From JALOOE01 sp964423545 (lineage in GTDB: Bacteria > Chloroflexota > Anaerolineae > CG2-30-64-16), in assembly GCA_964423545.1 (NCBI GenBank), contig CAYRFV010000136.1, forward strand, positions 1 to 14,007: a stretch of DNA of 14,007 nucleotides, read 5' to 3'. A program made the translations under genes and the position numbers. Positions within the stretch are counted from its first letter, which is position 1. Each line of letters opens with the position of its first letter. Under the pieces are notes generated by a model. The model saw nothing but the letters and a program-made list of their open reading frames with translations. It did not search any database and was not told the DNA's origin. Positions 6,205 through 13,629 of this stretch are shown here, piece after piece.

Positions 6205-8439
6205 TCATCCCATGACCGGGTCCTTGATCGCCCCTCGTTCACTGAGCGGCGTCGCGGCGCCGGGACGGTCGGGTATCGACGCCGCACGCGCCACGCGCAC
6301 TGCACACACCTTGTAGTCGGGAATCTTGGCGCGGGGATCGAGACGGTTGTCGGTAAGGATGTTCGCCGCGGCCTCGGCGAAATGGAACGGTATGAAGATG
6401 ACGCCTTTGGGCGAGCGGTCGGTGACGAGCAGCCGGGCCGTGATCGTCCCGCGGCGGCTCGACACATCCACCCATGCGCCGCTTGTCAGCTCCAGCTGCG
6501 CCGCATCCCGTGAATGCATCTCGACGGTGCACTCCGGCCACGCAGCATCCAACGCGGAGGTGCGCGTCATCGTACCGCCGTGCCAGTGATAGAGCACCCG
6601 ACCGGTGCTGAGGATGAGCGGGTAGGTCTCGTCCGGCAGCTCGCTGGTCGTGCCGTATTCCACGGACCAGAACTTGCCCCGACCGCGCGGGAACTCCTCA
6701 GCGAAGAGGTACGTGGTCCCGGGGTGATCGGACTCCGGACAGGGCCAATGGACCCCTCCCTCGCGTTCCAAACGCGCATACGTGATGCCTGCGAAATCGG
6801 GGGTGACCTGGCGCATCTCGTCCCAGATGACGCCTGGCCCGGAATAGCTCCAGTCAGAGACCGATGCCGGGCCGCCAGAGATGGGCGTTCGCGGCAGATG
6901 GTCGGCCGCCAGTCGCCCGATGGTCCGCTGCGCCAGCTCAGCGATGATCTCCCAATCGGGACGGGCCTGCCCGGGAGGGGGCAGCGCCCGGCGCACACGC
7001 TGCACGCGGCGGTCGGTGTTGGTAAATGTGCCGTCCTTCTCGGCGAAGCTTGCGGCTGGCAGAATCACGTCTGCGTAGCAGTTGGTCTCGTTGAAGAAGA
7101 TATCCTGGGCGACGAAGAATTCCAGGTGCTCGACCGCATGGCGGGCATGCGCCTGGTTCGGCTCACTCATCAGCGGATTCTCACCCATCACAGACCAGCC
7201 GCGCACCTGACCCGTCAACACGCCATCCACCATCTCGGTGGCAGTCAGCCCCGGTCCGGCGGGCAGGGCCACACCCCAAGCTGCCTCGAAGGCCGCCCGG
7301 ACGGCCGGATCGGTGACCGGCTGGTAGGCTGTATAGAATCCAGGAACGCCGCCGACATCGGAGCAGCCCTGGACGTTGTTCTGTCCTCGCAGTGGATTCA
7401 GGCCCGTGCCCGGCCGGCCGATCTGGCCACAGAGCAATGCCAGGTTGGTCAGCGCGAGGGTGTTGTCAGTGCCGTGGGTGCTTTGGCTGATCCCCATGCC
7501 CCAGTACATCGCGGCGGACCGCGCACCGGCGTAGATGCGCGCCGCACGGCGGATCTCCTCGGCGGGCACCCCCGTGATCGCAGCGGCCCACTCGGGCGTC
7601 TTTTCCACCAGGCCGGCAGCGAATGACTCGAAGCCCTCAGTGCGCGCGGCGACAAACCCTGCGTTGTATCGCTGCTCCTCAACGATCACGTGCGCCATGG
7701 CACTGAAGAGTGCAACATCGGCGCCGGGTCTATGACGCAGCCACAGCTCCGCGAACCGGGTCATTTCGGTCTGTCGCGGATCGATGACAATGAGCCGTGC
7801 GCCACGGCGCACCGCCTGCTTCAGAAAGGTGGCGATCACCGGGTGCGTCTCGGTCGTGTTCGAGCCGATCACCATGAAGCATTCGAGATCGGGCATCTCA
7901 GCAATGGCATTGCTCATTGCGCTCGACCCGAGCGCCAGTTGCAGCCCGGCGACGCTGCCTGCATGACACAGGCGAGCACAGTGGTCGATATTGTTCGTGC
8001 CGATGACCGAACGCAAGTACTTCTGGAGGAGGTAGTTATCCTCGTTGGTTGCTTTGGCCGACGCGTAGGCCGTGATGCTGTCCGGCCCGCACCGTGAGCG
8101 CAGTTCGAGCAGCCGAGACGCGACGAGATCAAGCGCCTCGCCCCACGATGCGACGCGCCACTCGTCGAGCGACGCTGCCGCAGTGCGCTCGTCGGGCGCC
8201 TGCCGCGTCCGCCGGATCAGAGGTGCAGTCAGCCGGCTGGGATGGTGGACGAAATCCAGCCCGAATCGCCCCTTGACGCACAACCGGCCGTAGTTCGGGG
8301 CAGCATCGAACGGCGCGTCGACGCGCAGGATGCGACCATCCCGGATCCACAGGTCGATCTGACAGCCCACGCCACAGTAGGGGCAGGTGGAGCGGATCGG
8401 CGCATGACGAATGTCGGGCAGCGGATGATCAATGGCCAT
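6205..8439 (-). CDS. fdhA: Formate dehydrogenase, molybdopterin catalytic subunit (cysteine form)
   Basis: This 744-residue member of the Mo/W-bisMGD oxidoreductase family has an N-terminal [4Fe-4S] site (CPYCGVGC with Cys19, 22 and 26, plus Cys54 in LCVKGRFG). The active-site segment DHCARLCH puts the Mo-ligand cysteine at 158 and its partner histidine at 159, the positions of Sec140-His141 in E. coli FdhF. The C-terminal dinucleotide-binding domain follows (from about LILSTGRVLYHWH), ending in DYKVCAVRVAR. It should oxidise formate to CO2 in the cytoplasm: no twin-arginine signal is seen. Electrons would leave via the 4Fe-4S cluster to the ferredoxin-like subunit encoded just upstream. The first 11 bases overlap that gene. 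The usual SPT after the active-site Cys-His reads AGS, a mild departure. Close relatives with other substrates cannot be fully excluded. Confidence 0.88.
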   Translation of the reverse strand: MAIDHPLPDIRHAPIRSTCPYCGVGCQIDLWIRDGRILRVDAPFDAAPNYGRLCVKGRFGLDFVHHPSRLTAPLIRRTRQAPDERTAAASLDEWRVASWGEALDLVASRLLELRSRCGPDSITAYASAKATNEDNYLLQKYLRSVIGTNNIDHCARLCHAGSVAGLQLALGSSAMSNAIAEMPDLECFMVIGSNTTETHPVIATFLKQAVRRGARLIVIDPRQTEMTRFAELWLRHRPGADVALFSAMAHVIVEEQRYNAGFVAARTEGFESFAAGLVEKTPEWAAAITGVPAEEIRRAARIYAGARSAAMYWGMGISQSTHGTDNTLALTNLALLCGQIGRPGTGLNPLRGQNNVQGCSDVGGVPGFYTAYQPVTDPAVRAAFEAAWGVALPAGPGLTATEMVDGVLTGQVRGWSVMGENPLMSEPNQAHARHAVEHLEFFVAQDIFFNETNCYADVILPAASFAEKDGTFTNTDRRVQRVRRALPPPGQARPDWEIIAELAQRTIGRLAADHLPRTPISGGPASVSDWSYSGPGVIWDEMRQVTPDFAGITYARLEREGGVHWPCPESDHPGTTYLFAEEFPRGRGKFWSVEYGTTSELPDETYPLILSTGRVLYHWHGGTMTRTSALDAAWPECTVEMHSRDAAQLELTSGAWVDVSSRRGTITARLLVTDRSPKGVIFIPFHFAEAAANILTDNRLDPRAKIPDYKVCAVRVARAASIPDRPGAATPLSERGAIKDPVMG

Positions 8440-9115
8440 CGGCTTCTCGCTCTTTCCCTTCCGCGTTCTGATCCGACTCCCACTCGACCTTACCTACCAA
8501 CGCGCCCGTCGGGCATGCGCCGACGCAGTTGCCGCAGAACACACATGTCGTGGCGGGCATTTTGTCCTCAAACGCAGTGGTCACCCGGCTGCCGAAGCCC
8601 CGACCGCCCCAGGTCAGTGCATAAGTGTTCTGCACATCTCCAGCGCAGACCTGGATGCAGCGCCAACACATGACGCACTTCGAGTAGTCGCGAATGTAAA
8701 ACGGGTTATCGTCGAGCACGGGGAAGTCGCGGCGCGCGCCACTGAAGCGCCCCACCTGCGCGCCGCATTGTGAAGCATAGTCGAGCACCTCGGGCGCGTG
8801 GCTGAGATCCACCGTCGATGCCAACAGCTCGAGAATCACGCGACGGGCCAGGCGCACACGGTCGGTCTCGGTATTGACCACCATGTCCGGCGCCACGCGC
8901 GTGACACACGCCGGCTGGAGCGTTCGCGCGCCCACCACTTCGACCACGCACAGGCGGCAGACGCCGTTGGCGGTCAGATTCGGGTGATAGCATAGGGTCG
9001 GGATCGCTATCCCGATCTCGCGCGCCGCGCTCAGGATCGTTGTGCCGGAAGGCACGCGCACGGTGCGCCCGTTGACAGTCAGGGCGATGGGCGCGTGAGG
9101 CGTTGGCCTGGACAT
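8429..9115 (-). CDS. Iron-sulfur subunit: [2Fe-2S] plus two [4Fe-4S] (NuoG N-terminus/HoxU-like)
   Basis: This 228-residue electron carrier has a plant-type [2Fe-2S] ferredoxin domain (Cys42, 53, 56, 70) and a bacterial two-cluster domain with Cys147, 150, 153, 157 and Cys191, 194, 197, 201. The order matches the N-terminal part of NuoG, HoxU and the N-terminal region of FdsA-type formate dehydrogenases. Between the two domains those relatives usually have a His-x3-Cys-x2-Cys-x5-Cys cluster site. Here residues 98-120 contain only Cys117 and no such motif, so that cluster is probably absent. It should relay electrons between the formate dehydrogenase catalytic subunit (overlapping downstream gene) and the NuoEF-like fusion encoded earlier in the operon. 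The start at 9115 is chosen for GGAGGA 7 bases upstream; a second ATG at 9139 would add eight residues. Confidence 0.88.
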   Translation of the reverse strand: MSRPTPHAPIALTVNGRTVRVPSGTTILSAAREIGIAIPTLCYHPNLTANGVCRLCVVEVVGARTLQPACVTRVAPDMVVNTETDRVRLARRVILELLASTVDLSHAPEVLDYASQCGAQVGRFSGARRDFPVLDDNPFYIRDYSKCVMCWRCIQVCAGDVQNTYALTWGGRGFGSRVTTAFEDKMPATTCVFCGNCVGACPTGALVGKVEWESDQNAEGKEREADGH

Positions 9116-9122
9116 CCGAGCT

Positions 9123-9128
9123 TCCTCC
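9123..9128 (-). promoter_or_regulatory. Shine-Dalgarno GGAGGA deciding the iron-sulfur subunit start
   Basis: GGAGGA on the minus strand lies 7 bases before ATG 9115 and downstream of the alternative ATG at 9139. It is part of the second copy of an 8-base direct repeat AAACCGGA (plus-strand 9126-9133 and 9140-9147). Confidence 0.6.
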
Positions 9129-9150
9129 GGTTTCTTCATTCCGGTTTGAC

Positions 9151-9173
9151 GTGCGGTTTCGGTTCTGCCGCAC
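9151..9173 (-). repeat. Small hairpin just after the rarD stop
   Basis: GTGCGG and CCGCAC (9151-9156 and 9168-9173) form a 6-bp stem around an 11-base loop, directly after the stop of the permease gene and 36 bases before the next start. No T tract follows, so it may attenuate or protect the transcript rather than end it. Confidence 0.35.
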
Positions 9174-10070
9174 TCACGGATTGAGCAGGGCCGCTTGCGC
9201 CTGCCTGCGTCGCGCCAGGAGGCTTTCGGCCGTATAGATGGCCAGCGCCACCCAGATGCAGCTGAACCCAACCCATCGAGCTGGCGTGAACGCCTCCCCG
9301 AACAGAAGGATGCCGATCACGAACTGGCAGCTCGGCGAAATATACTGCAGGATACCCAATGTGGTCATGGTCACGCGGCGCGCGCCGTAAGCGAACAGCG
9401 CAAGGGGAATTGCGGTCATCACCCCAGCGCCGAGCAGCATCAGATCGACGGTCGTCCCCGTACGTCCGAACGCACCGGTTCCATCCCAGGCCCGAACCAG
9501 CAGGAAGGCCGCGGCCGGCACGAACATGACCCCGAGCTCCAGCGTCAGGCCCTCGACTGCCCCCAGGGCCGCCGTCTTGCGGATCAGTGTGTAGAAACCA
9601 AAGGTAAATGCCAGCGTGATGGCGATCCACGGCGGCTGGCCGAAGCTCAGGGTCAGGTACAGCACGCCGGCGCACGCCAGTCCCACGGCTGCCATCTGCC
9701 ACGGCCTCAGCCGTTCGCGCAGGAAGAGCATGCCGAGCAGCACGTTGACAAGCGGATTCATGAAGTAGCCCAGGCTGGTCTCCACGATATGGCCGTTGTT
9801 GTTGGCCCACAGATAGGTCAGCCAGTTGACACTGAGAAGCGCACCCGAACCGACAAAGGGCAGCCATGTCGCCCGTCGATGGAGGATCGCCGCCAACTGT
9901 CTGGCCTTGCCTTGCACCGCCAGCAGGATCAGCGCGACAAAGAGGGACCAGACCACACGGTGGCTCATGATCTCGGGCGAGGGCGCCGCAGCCAGCGCCT
10001 TCCAGTAAAGGGGCATCAAGCCCCACGTCACGTAGACGCCCAGCGCTGCGAGCAGGCCCTTGTGCTTCAT
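9174..10070 (-). CDS. rarD: RarD-type EamA/DMT permease
   Basis: This 298-residue protein has ten hydrophobic segments and the DMT-superfamily two-fold EamA layout. The opening KGLLAALGVYVTWGLMPLYWK, the segment SHRVVWSLF (around residue 36) and NWLTYLWANNNGHIVETSLGYF are hallmarks of RarD (chloramphenicol-sensitivity protein family). The second half holds GILQYISPSCQFVIGILLFGE, also RarD-like. It should be an inner-membrane transporter of unknown small molecules. Its ATG overlaps the stop of the methyltransferase gene as ATGA, so the two are translationally coupled, and the iron-sulfur subunit gene begins 58 bases later. The longer frame to 10145 would run deep into the methyltransferase gene and lacks membrane character. 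Its place inside a formate dehydrogenase operon is odd. Confidence 0.92.
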   Translation of the reverse strand: MKHKGLLAALGVYVTWGLMPLYWKALAAAPSPEIMSHRVVWSLFVALILLAVQGKARQLAAILHRRATWLPFVGSGALLSVNWLTYLWANNNGHIVETSLGYFMNPLVNVLLGMLFLRERLRPWQMAAVGLACAGVLYLTLSFGQPPWIAITLAFTFGFYTLIRKTAALGAVEGLTLELGVMFVPAAAFLLVRAWDGTGAFGRTGTTVDLMLLGAGVMTAIPLALFAYGARRVTMTTLGILQYISPSCQFVIGILLFGEAFTPARWVGFSCIWVALAIYTAESLLARRRQAQAALLNP

Positions 10071-10894
10071 GAGCGCCGATTCGCAGACAGGAGCCGTAAC
10101 CGGGCCATCAACACAGGCGGAATCTCGCTGAAGTTGGCCCCCCAACCGAACGGATGCCGTCCAGGCGGGTGATCGGGCGGGAATGCGCGCTCCTCCAGGG
10201 CGTCCACGATGAAGCCCGCAGCGAATGCAGCCCCGAGCACATCCTGCAGCGAACGGTGGAAGTAGATGTGGGGCTTGGACTGCTCCCGCAACGCTGCCCC
10301 TCGCGCGCTGAATGGGGTCATGTACCGCGAGATCTTCACCGAGAAGGTCGTAACGACGCGCCCGGCGCGATCCTCCTGTTCGCCCATCTGGATCACGCTC
10401 GGGTTGTTGAAGCAGGGATGCATGATCGCGAAGATGAAGCGGCCATCCGGCCTCAGCAGGCGCGCCAGGGCGTGCAACAGCGGCGAAATCTCCGACATAT
10501 CGAACAACGCCATCATGCAGATCGCCGCGTCGAACGAACGCTCACCCAAACCCAGGAGAGCGGCTTCGTCCGTGGCGTCGAGCACCCGGTAATCGATCCG
10601 CCCGGTAGCTGAAACGGGCCGCGCGCGGGCGAGTGCAATCATCTCCGACGCGAAATCGGTGGCAAGCACATCAGCGCCCAGGGCGGCCAGTCGCCTGGCA
10701 TACAGCCCATTTCCGCAGCCAATCTCCAACACGCGTTCGCCCGTCCGCAGCGCCAGCAGGCGTTGTGTCGGCGGCCAGATCAGCGTCTCGACGAAGTCGT
10801 TGCCTTCGCCCATTCGCTCGTCCCACATCGCCGCATTCGCGTTCCAAGCCATCAGCGTCTCTTCATGCGCCTTCCTGGTCTCGGCATCACGCAT
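10067..10894 (-). CDS. Class I SAM-dependent methyltransferase
   Basis: This 275-residue protein has the Rossmann-like methyltransferase fold. Motif I is VLEIGCGNG (residues 55-63), an acidic residue ending beta 2 is Asp80 (ATD), and a later strand reads FDAAICMMALFDM. The helix LLHALARLLRPDGRFIFAI is typical of Methyltransf_11/25-type enzymes. The C-terminal part (from about residue 160) with IMHPCFNNP resembles small-molecule methyltransferases, but the acceptor cannot be told. AGGGAG (10901-10906 in plus coordinates) lies 6 bases before the ATG. It overlaps rarD by four bases and follows the NuoEF-like gene by 81 bases, so it is probably in the same operon. No link to formate metabolism is seen in its sequence. 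Confidence 0.9.
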   Translation of the reverse strand: MRDAETRKAHEETLMAWNANAAMWDERMGEGNDFVETLIWPPTQRLLALRTGERVLEIGCGNGLYARRLAALGADVLATDFASEMIALARARPVSATGRIDYRVLDATDEAALLGLGERSFDAAICMMALFDMSEISPLLHALARLLRPDGRFIFAIMHPCFNNPSVIQMGEQEDRAGRVVTTFSVKISRYMTPFSARGAALREQSKPHIYFHRSLQDVLGAAFAAGFIVDALEERAFPPDHPPGRHPFGWGANFSEIPPVLMARLRLLSANRRS

Positions 10895-10916
10895 GCCATG
10901 CTCCCTGAGTCACCGT

Positions 10917-10933
10917 CAGACGCTTAGCGTCTG
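10917..10933. repeat. Short inverted repeat between the NuoEF-like and methyltransferase genes
   Basis: CAGACGCT and AGCGTCTG are perfect complements around a single base, giving in RNA a 6-bp stem with a 5-base loop. It lies in the 81-base gap upstream of the methyltransferase. Without a T tract it may be an RNA-processing or protein-binding site. Confidence 0.4.
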
Positions 10934-10975
10934 CCGGTTGCGGTCCACCACAGCTTGCGCCTCGCACCCCGCATC

Positions 10976-12670
10976 TCACGCAAGCAGTTCCGGCCATCGC
11001 CTGGCTGCGTCCATGACCGCCCATGAGGCCGCCTGGCCCAGTCCACAGATGCTGGTATCGGTCATCACCTGGGCAAGCTCCCGCAAGTCGGCTGCATCGG
11101 TGGGACGCGCGCGCCCCTCGGCCGCGCGATGCAGAATCTCCACCTGTCGTTGCGTGCCGATCTGACAGGGATAACACTTGCCACAGCTTTCGTGCGCAAA
11201 GAAATCGCCGATGCGCGCCAGTACGTCGCGCAGATCGACCGCGTCGTCGAAGACCATGATCGTCCCTGCGCCGATGGTGCCGCCTGCTCTACGGAAATCC
11301 TCGAACGTGAGCGGCGTGTCCAGGTGGGCCGCGGTCAGGAACGTTCCTGCGGCGCCCCCCGTGAGGACCGCCTGCACCGTGCGTCCCTGGCGCAGCCCAC
11401 CTGCCAGGTCGAAGATGAGGTGACGCAGTGGCACGCCGAACGGCACCTCGTACACGCCAGGGCGCAGCACCGAGCCGCTGACTGCAAAGAGCTTGGTGCC
11501 TGCCGATTCCGGTGTGCCGAGGGCATTGTACCAGCGCGCGCCGTGCATGATGATCGACGGCACCTTCGCCAGCGTCTCGACATTATTGATGACGGTCGGC
11601 CGGCCCCACAACCCGGCCTCCGCCGGGTAGGGGGGCCGCAACCGGGAAAAACCGCGCTTGCCTTCGATGCTCTCGATCAACGCGGTCTCCTCGCCGCAGA
11701 CGTAGGCGCCCGCGCCGCGCCGCACCTCGATCTGGCACGTGAGGCGACCGGCGAGGCCCTCGAGGCACAGGCATCCAGCGTCTTCCAGCTCGCGCACGGC
11801 ATGGCTGAGCCGTTCGCACCCCAGCCGGTGCTCCCCGCGAACGTAGATGAATGCCTGCGCCGCACCGATCGCATAGCTGGCAATCAGGAGCCCTTCGATG
11901 ATGCGAAACGGATCACCGTCCATCAGGACGCGGTCCTTGAAAGCGCCCGGTTCACTCTCATCCGCATTACAGATGATGTGGCGCGGCGGCGGATGGTTGA
12001 CCGCGAACTGCCACTTGAGCCCGGCCGAGAACGCGGCCCCGCCACGGCCCAGCAGCTTGCTGGCCTTAACCTCGGCGATCACCTGCTCCGGCGTCATCTC
12101 GTCCAGCACTTTCCGCAGCGCAGCCATGCCGCCCTGGCTGCGGTAGTCATCGAGGCTCGTTGGATCGACGATGCCCACGTTGGCCAGCGCGACTTTGACC
12201 AATCCACCGATGCGGAGCCGCTCCGGAACGGGCTCGCCGTCGAGAAGGCTCTCGACGGAAGCAGGCGCACGCCGCTGTGTGTTGACCAGGGCCGCCGGCG
12301 CCCGGTCGCACAGCCCCAGGCAACGCACTGCCTCCAGCCTCACCTCTCCGTCGGCCGTGGTTTGACCGGGACGAATGCCGAGCCGCTCTCCGACCTGGTT
12401 CGTCAGTCGGGCTGCGCCGGCCGCGGCGCACGGTCCGTCCTGACAGATGCGGATCACCGCGCGTCCCGCCGGCTCAGTCCGGAACATCTCATAGAATTCG
12501 ATCACGCCGTAGACATCCGCCAGCGGCACACCGAGATAGGCTGCGATCTGCTCCACTGCGGGCCGAGGCAACCAGCCCCCGCAAAGCTCCTGGGCATCGT
12601 GCAGCGCCTCAATGAGGTAGGTCTGCCGGCGATCATATCGCGAGAGGCGGGCCGCGAGGGCCTCGTGCAT
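10976..12670 (-). CDS. NuoE-NuoF fusion: NADH/FMN diaphorase subunit of the formate dehydrogenase
   Basis: This 564-residue protein joins two complex-I modules. Residues 1-140 are NuoE-like, with a thioredoxin-fold [2Fe-2S] site at Cys76, Cys81, Cys117 and Cys121. Residues from about 150 on are NuoF-like: GRGGAAFSAGLKW (208-220) and NADESEPGAFKDR (235-247) for FMN and NADH, GAGAYVCGEETALIES (319-334), and a [4Fe-4S] site at Cys496, 499, 502 and 542 (ESCGKCYPC and SICGLG). The same fusion order is known in HoxF of NAD-reducing hydrogenases. Together with the iron-sulfur subunit and catalytic subunit downstream it should reduce NAD+ with formate electrons. AGGAG (12677-12681, minus strand) 6 bases upstream sets the start at 12670; the open frame to 12742 overlaps the promoter. 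Confidence 0.9.
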   Translation of the reverse strand: MHEALAARLSRYDRRQTYLIEALHDAQELCGGWLPRPAVEQIAAYLGVPLADVYGVIEFYEMFRTEPAGRAVIRICQDGPCAAAGAARLTNQVGERLGIRPGQTTADGEVRLEAVRCLGLCDRAPAALVNTQRRAPASVESLLDGEPVPERLRIGGLVKVALANVGIVDPTSLDDYRSQGGMAALRKVLDEMTPEQVIAEVKASKLLGRGGAAFSAGLKWQFAVNHPPPRHIICNADESEPGAFKDRVLMDGDPFRIIEGLLIASYAIGAAQAFIYVRGEHRLGCERLSHAVRELEDAGCLCLEGLAGRLTCQIEVRRGAGAYVCGEETALIESIEGKRGFSRLRPPYPAEAGLWGRPTVINNVETLAKVPSIIMHGARWYNALGTPESAGTKLFAVSGSVLRPGVYEVPFGVPLRHLIFDLAGGLRQGRTVQAVLTGGAAGTFLTAAHLDTPLTFEDFRRAGGTIGAGTIMVFDDAVDLRDVLARIGDFFAHESCGKCYPCQIGTQRQVEILHRAAEGRARPTDAADLRELAQVMTDTSICGLGQAASWAVMDAARRWPELLA

Positions 12671-12713
12671 GGTGTGCTCCTGGCTGGGAATGCTGGGCCG
12701 GATCATGGAGGGC

Positions 12714-12742
12714 ATTGTAGCGAGGGAAGGAAGGTCTGTCAA
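12714..12742 (-). promoter_or_regulatory. Sigma70-type promoter of the formate dehydrogenase operon
   Basis: On the minus strand a perfect -35 TTGACA (12742-12737) is followed after 17 bases by TACAAT (12719-12714), which is 5 of 6 consensus. A start site near 12707 would give a leader of roughly 37 bases holding the AGGAG site of the NuoEF-like gene. Confidence 0.75.
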
Positions 12743-12809
12743 TCTCGCAGCGGCCCGCCTGCCTCTCGTCGTCGGACTGCCCGGTTCGCTCCCCAGGGCA
12801 TCGTGGCGT

Positions 12810-12815
12810 TATAAT
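12810..12815 (+). promoter_or_regulatory. -10 box TATAAT for the PyrK-like gene, leaderless start
   Basis: A perfect TATAAT stands six bases before the GTG at 12822. A transcript starting at the usual distance would begin at or within a base of that GTG. No ribosome site precedes the GTG. A -35 box is not clear: TTCGCT at 12785-12790 is a poor match at 19 bases. Confidence 0.6.
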
Positions 12816-12821
12816 GCCCCT

Positions 12822-13607
12822 GTGATCCAGACCACGGCGACGTTGATCGAGCGACGCACGGCCGGTTCGAGCCAAGAGCTGCGCCTGGGCGCACCGACGC
12901 TCGCGCGCATCCTGCGGCCCGGACAGGCCGTGCTCGTGAAGGCCGGGTGGGGGCTGGCGCCGTACCTGCGCCGCACATTCCATCCGGTCGCGCTCGATGA
13001 GGAGAGCTGGACGCTCCGTATTCCCCCGGGCGGCGACTGGGGCCATGCCTGGCTGCGGGCTGCGCCGGTCGGCAGCGAGATCGATTGTCTTGGGCCGGTC
13101 GGCAACGGCTTCAGCCTGCCGGTGAACGCCCGCAACCTGCTCTGCCTGGGTGAAGGAGAGGCAACCTGGACCCTGCTGCCGGTCATCGAACAGGCCGACG
13201 CATCCGGGATCTCCGTCACCCTGGCGATGGAAACGTTCGGGACGCGCGAGCTGCTCTCTGCGTCCCGGCTGCCGGCGACCGTGGAATACCACACGGCGGT
13301 GCGTCAACGCCGTCTTCTTGCACGCCCCGGCGCTGCGCCCATGCTCGAAGGCGTGGCGCAGTTCCTGCCGGAACTCCTGCCGTGGGCCGATGCCGTGGTA
13401 GCCGCAGGGTCACGGGAACTCTACGCTGTCCTCGCCGCGGCCGTGCGCGCCACGCGTTTTGAGCTGGTTCACGGCTTCGTCCAGGTGCTCTACCCCGCCA
13501 CGTTCCTGTGCGGCGTGGGCGCCTGCCAGGTGTGCGCGGCCGATCTGGCGGACGGCAGACGCCGCCTCTGCCAGCGCGGCCCAGTGCTCGATCTGGCGGA
13601 TGTATGA
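12822..13607 (+). CDS. PyrK-like dihydroorotate dehydrogenase electron-transfer subunit
   Basis: This 261-residue protein has the PyrK layout. An N-terminal flavin-binding barrel includes LRRTFHPVAL (residues 49-58, where PyrK usually has a RPxSI-type motif) and GPVGNGF (91-97). A nucleotide-binding half follows. The C-terminal [2Fe-2S] site has Cys230, 235, 238 and 250 in a CGVGACQVC context. The family passes electrons between NAD and the PyrD flavin during orotate synthesis. The canonical Gly-rich GGGxG segment reads LCLGEGEA (107-114), so NAD binding may differ. GTG at 12822 is chosen because the frame upstream enters the promoter region and opposes the NuoEF-like leader; TATAAT six bases ahead suggests a leaderless mRNA. 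The PyrD-like gene follows after 22 bases. Confidence 0.85.
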   Translation: MIQTTATLIERRTAGSSQELRLGAPTLARILRPGQAVLVKAGWGLAPYLRRTFHPVALDEESWTLRIPPGGDWGHAWLRAAPVGSEIDCLGPVGNGFSLPVNARNLLCLGEGEATWTLLPVIEQADASGISVTLAMETFGTRELLSASRLPATVEYHTAVRQRRLLARPGAAPMLEGVAQFLPELLPWADAVVAAGSRELYAVLAAAVRATRFELVHGFVQVLYPATFLCGVGACQVCAADLADGRRRLCQRGPVLDLADV

Positions 13608-13629
13608 TCGATGATTCCCAAGGCAATCC

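Noticed and set aside
5096..6316. 406-codon plus-strand ORF across the DinB-like gene and its flanks
   Set aside because: It spans the antisense of a recognised gene and two intergenic regions and has no domain or ribosome site.
6514..7626. 370-codon plus-strand ORF opposite the formate dehydrogenase gene
   Set aside because: It is antisense to clearly recognised catalytic-subunit sequence and has a low-information Arg/Gly/His-rich translation.
7964..7969. Possible selenocysteine codon at the formate dehydrogenase active site
   Set aside because: The position is an ordinary cysteine codon (TGC on the minus strand); no in-frame TGA is needed, so no SECIS element is expected.
9195..10172. 325-codon plus-strand ORF opposite rarD
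   Set aside because: Its translation is polar and repetitive, the usual mirror of a membrane protein; rarD motifs are on the other strand.
11129..12814. 561-codon plus-strand ORF opposite the NuoEF-like gene
   Set aside because: It is antisense to a gene with full cluster and FMN motifs, and its translation has no family character; long antisense frames are expected in GC-rich codon usage.
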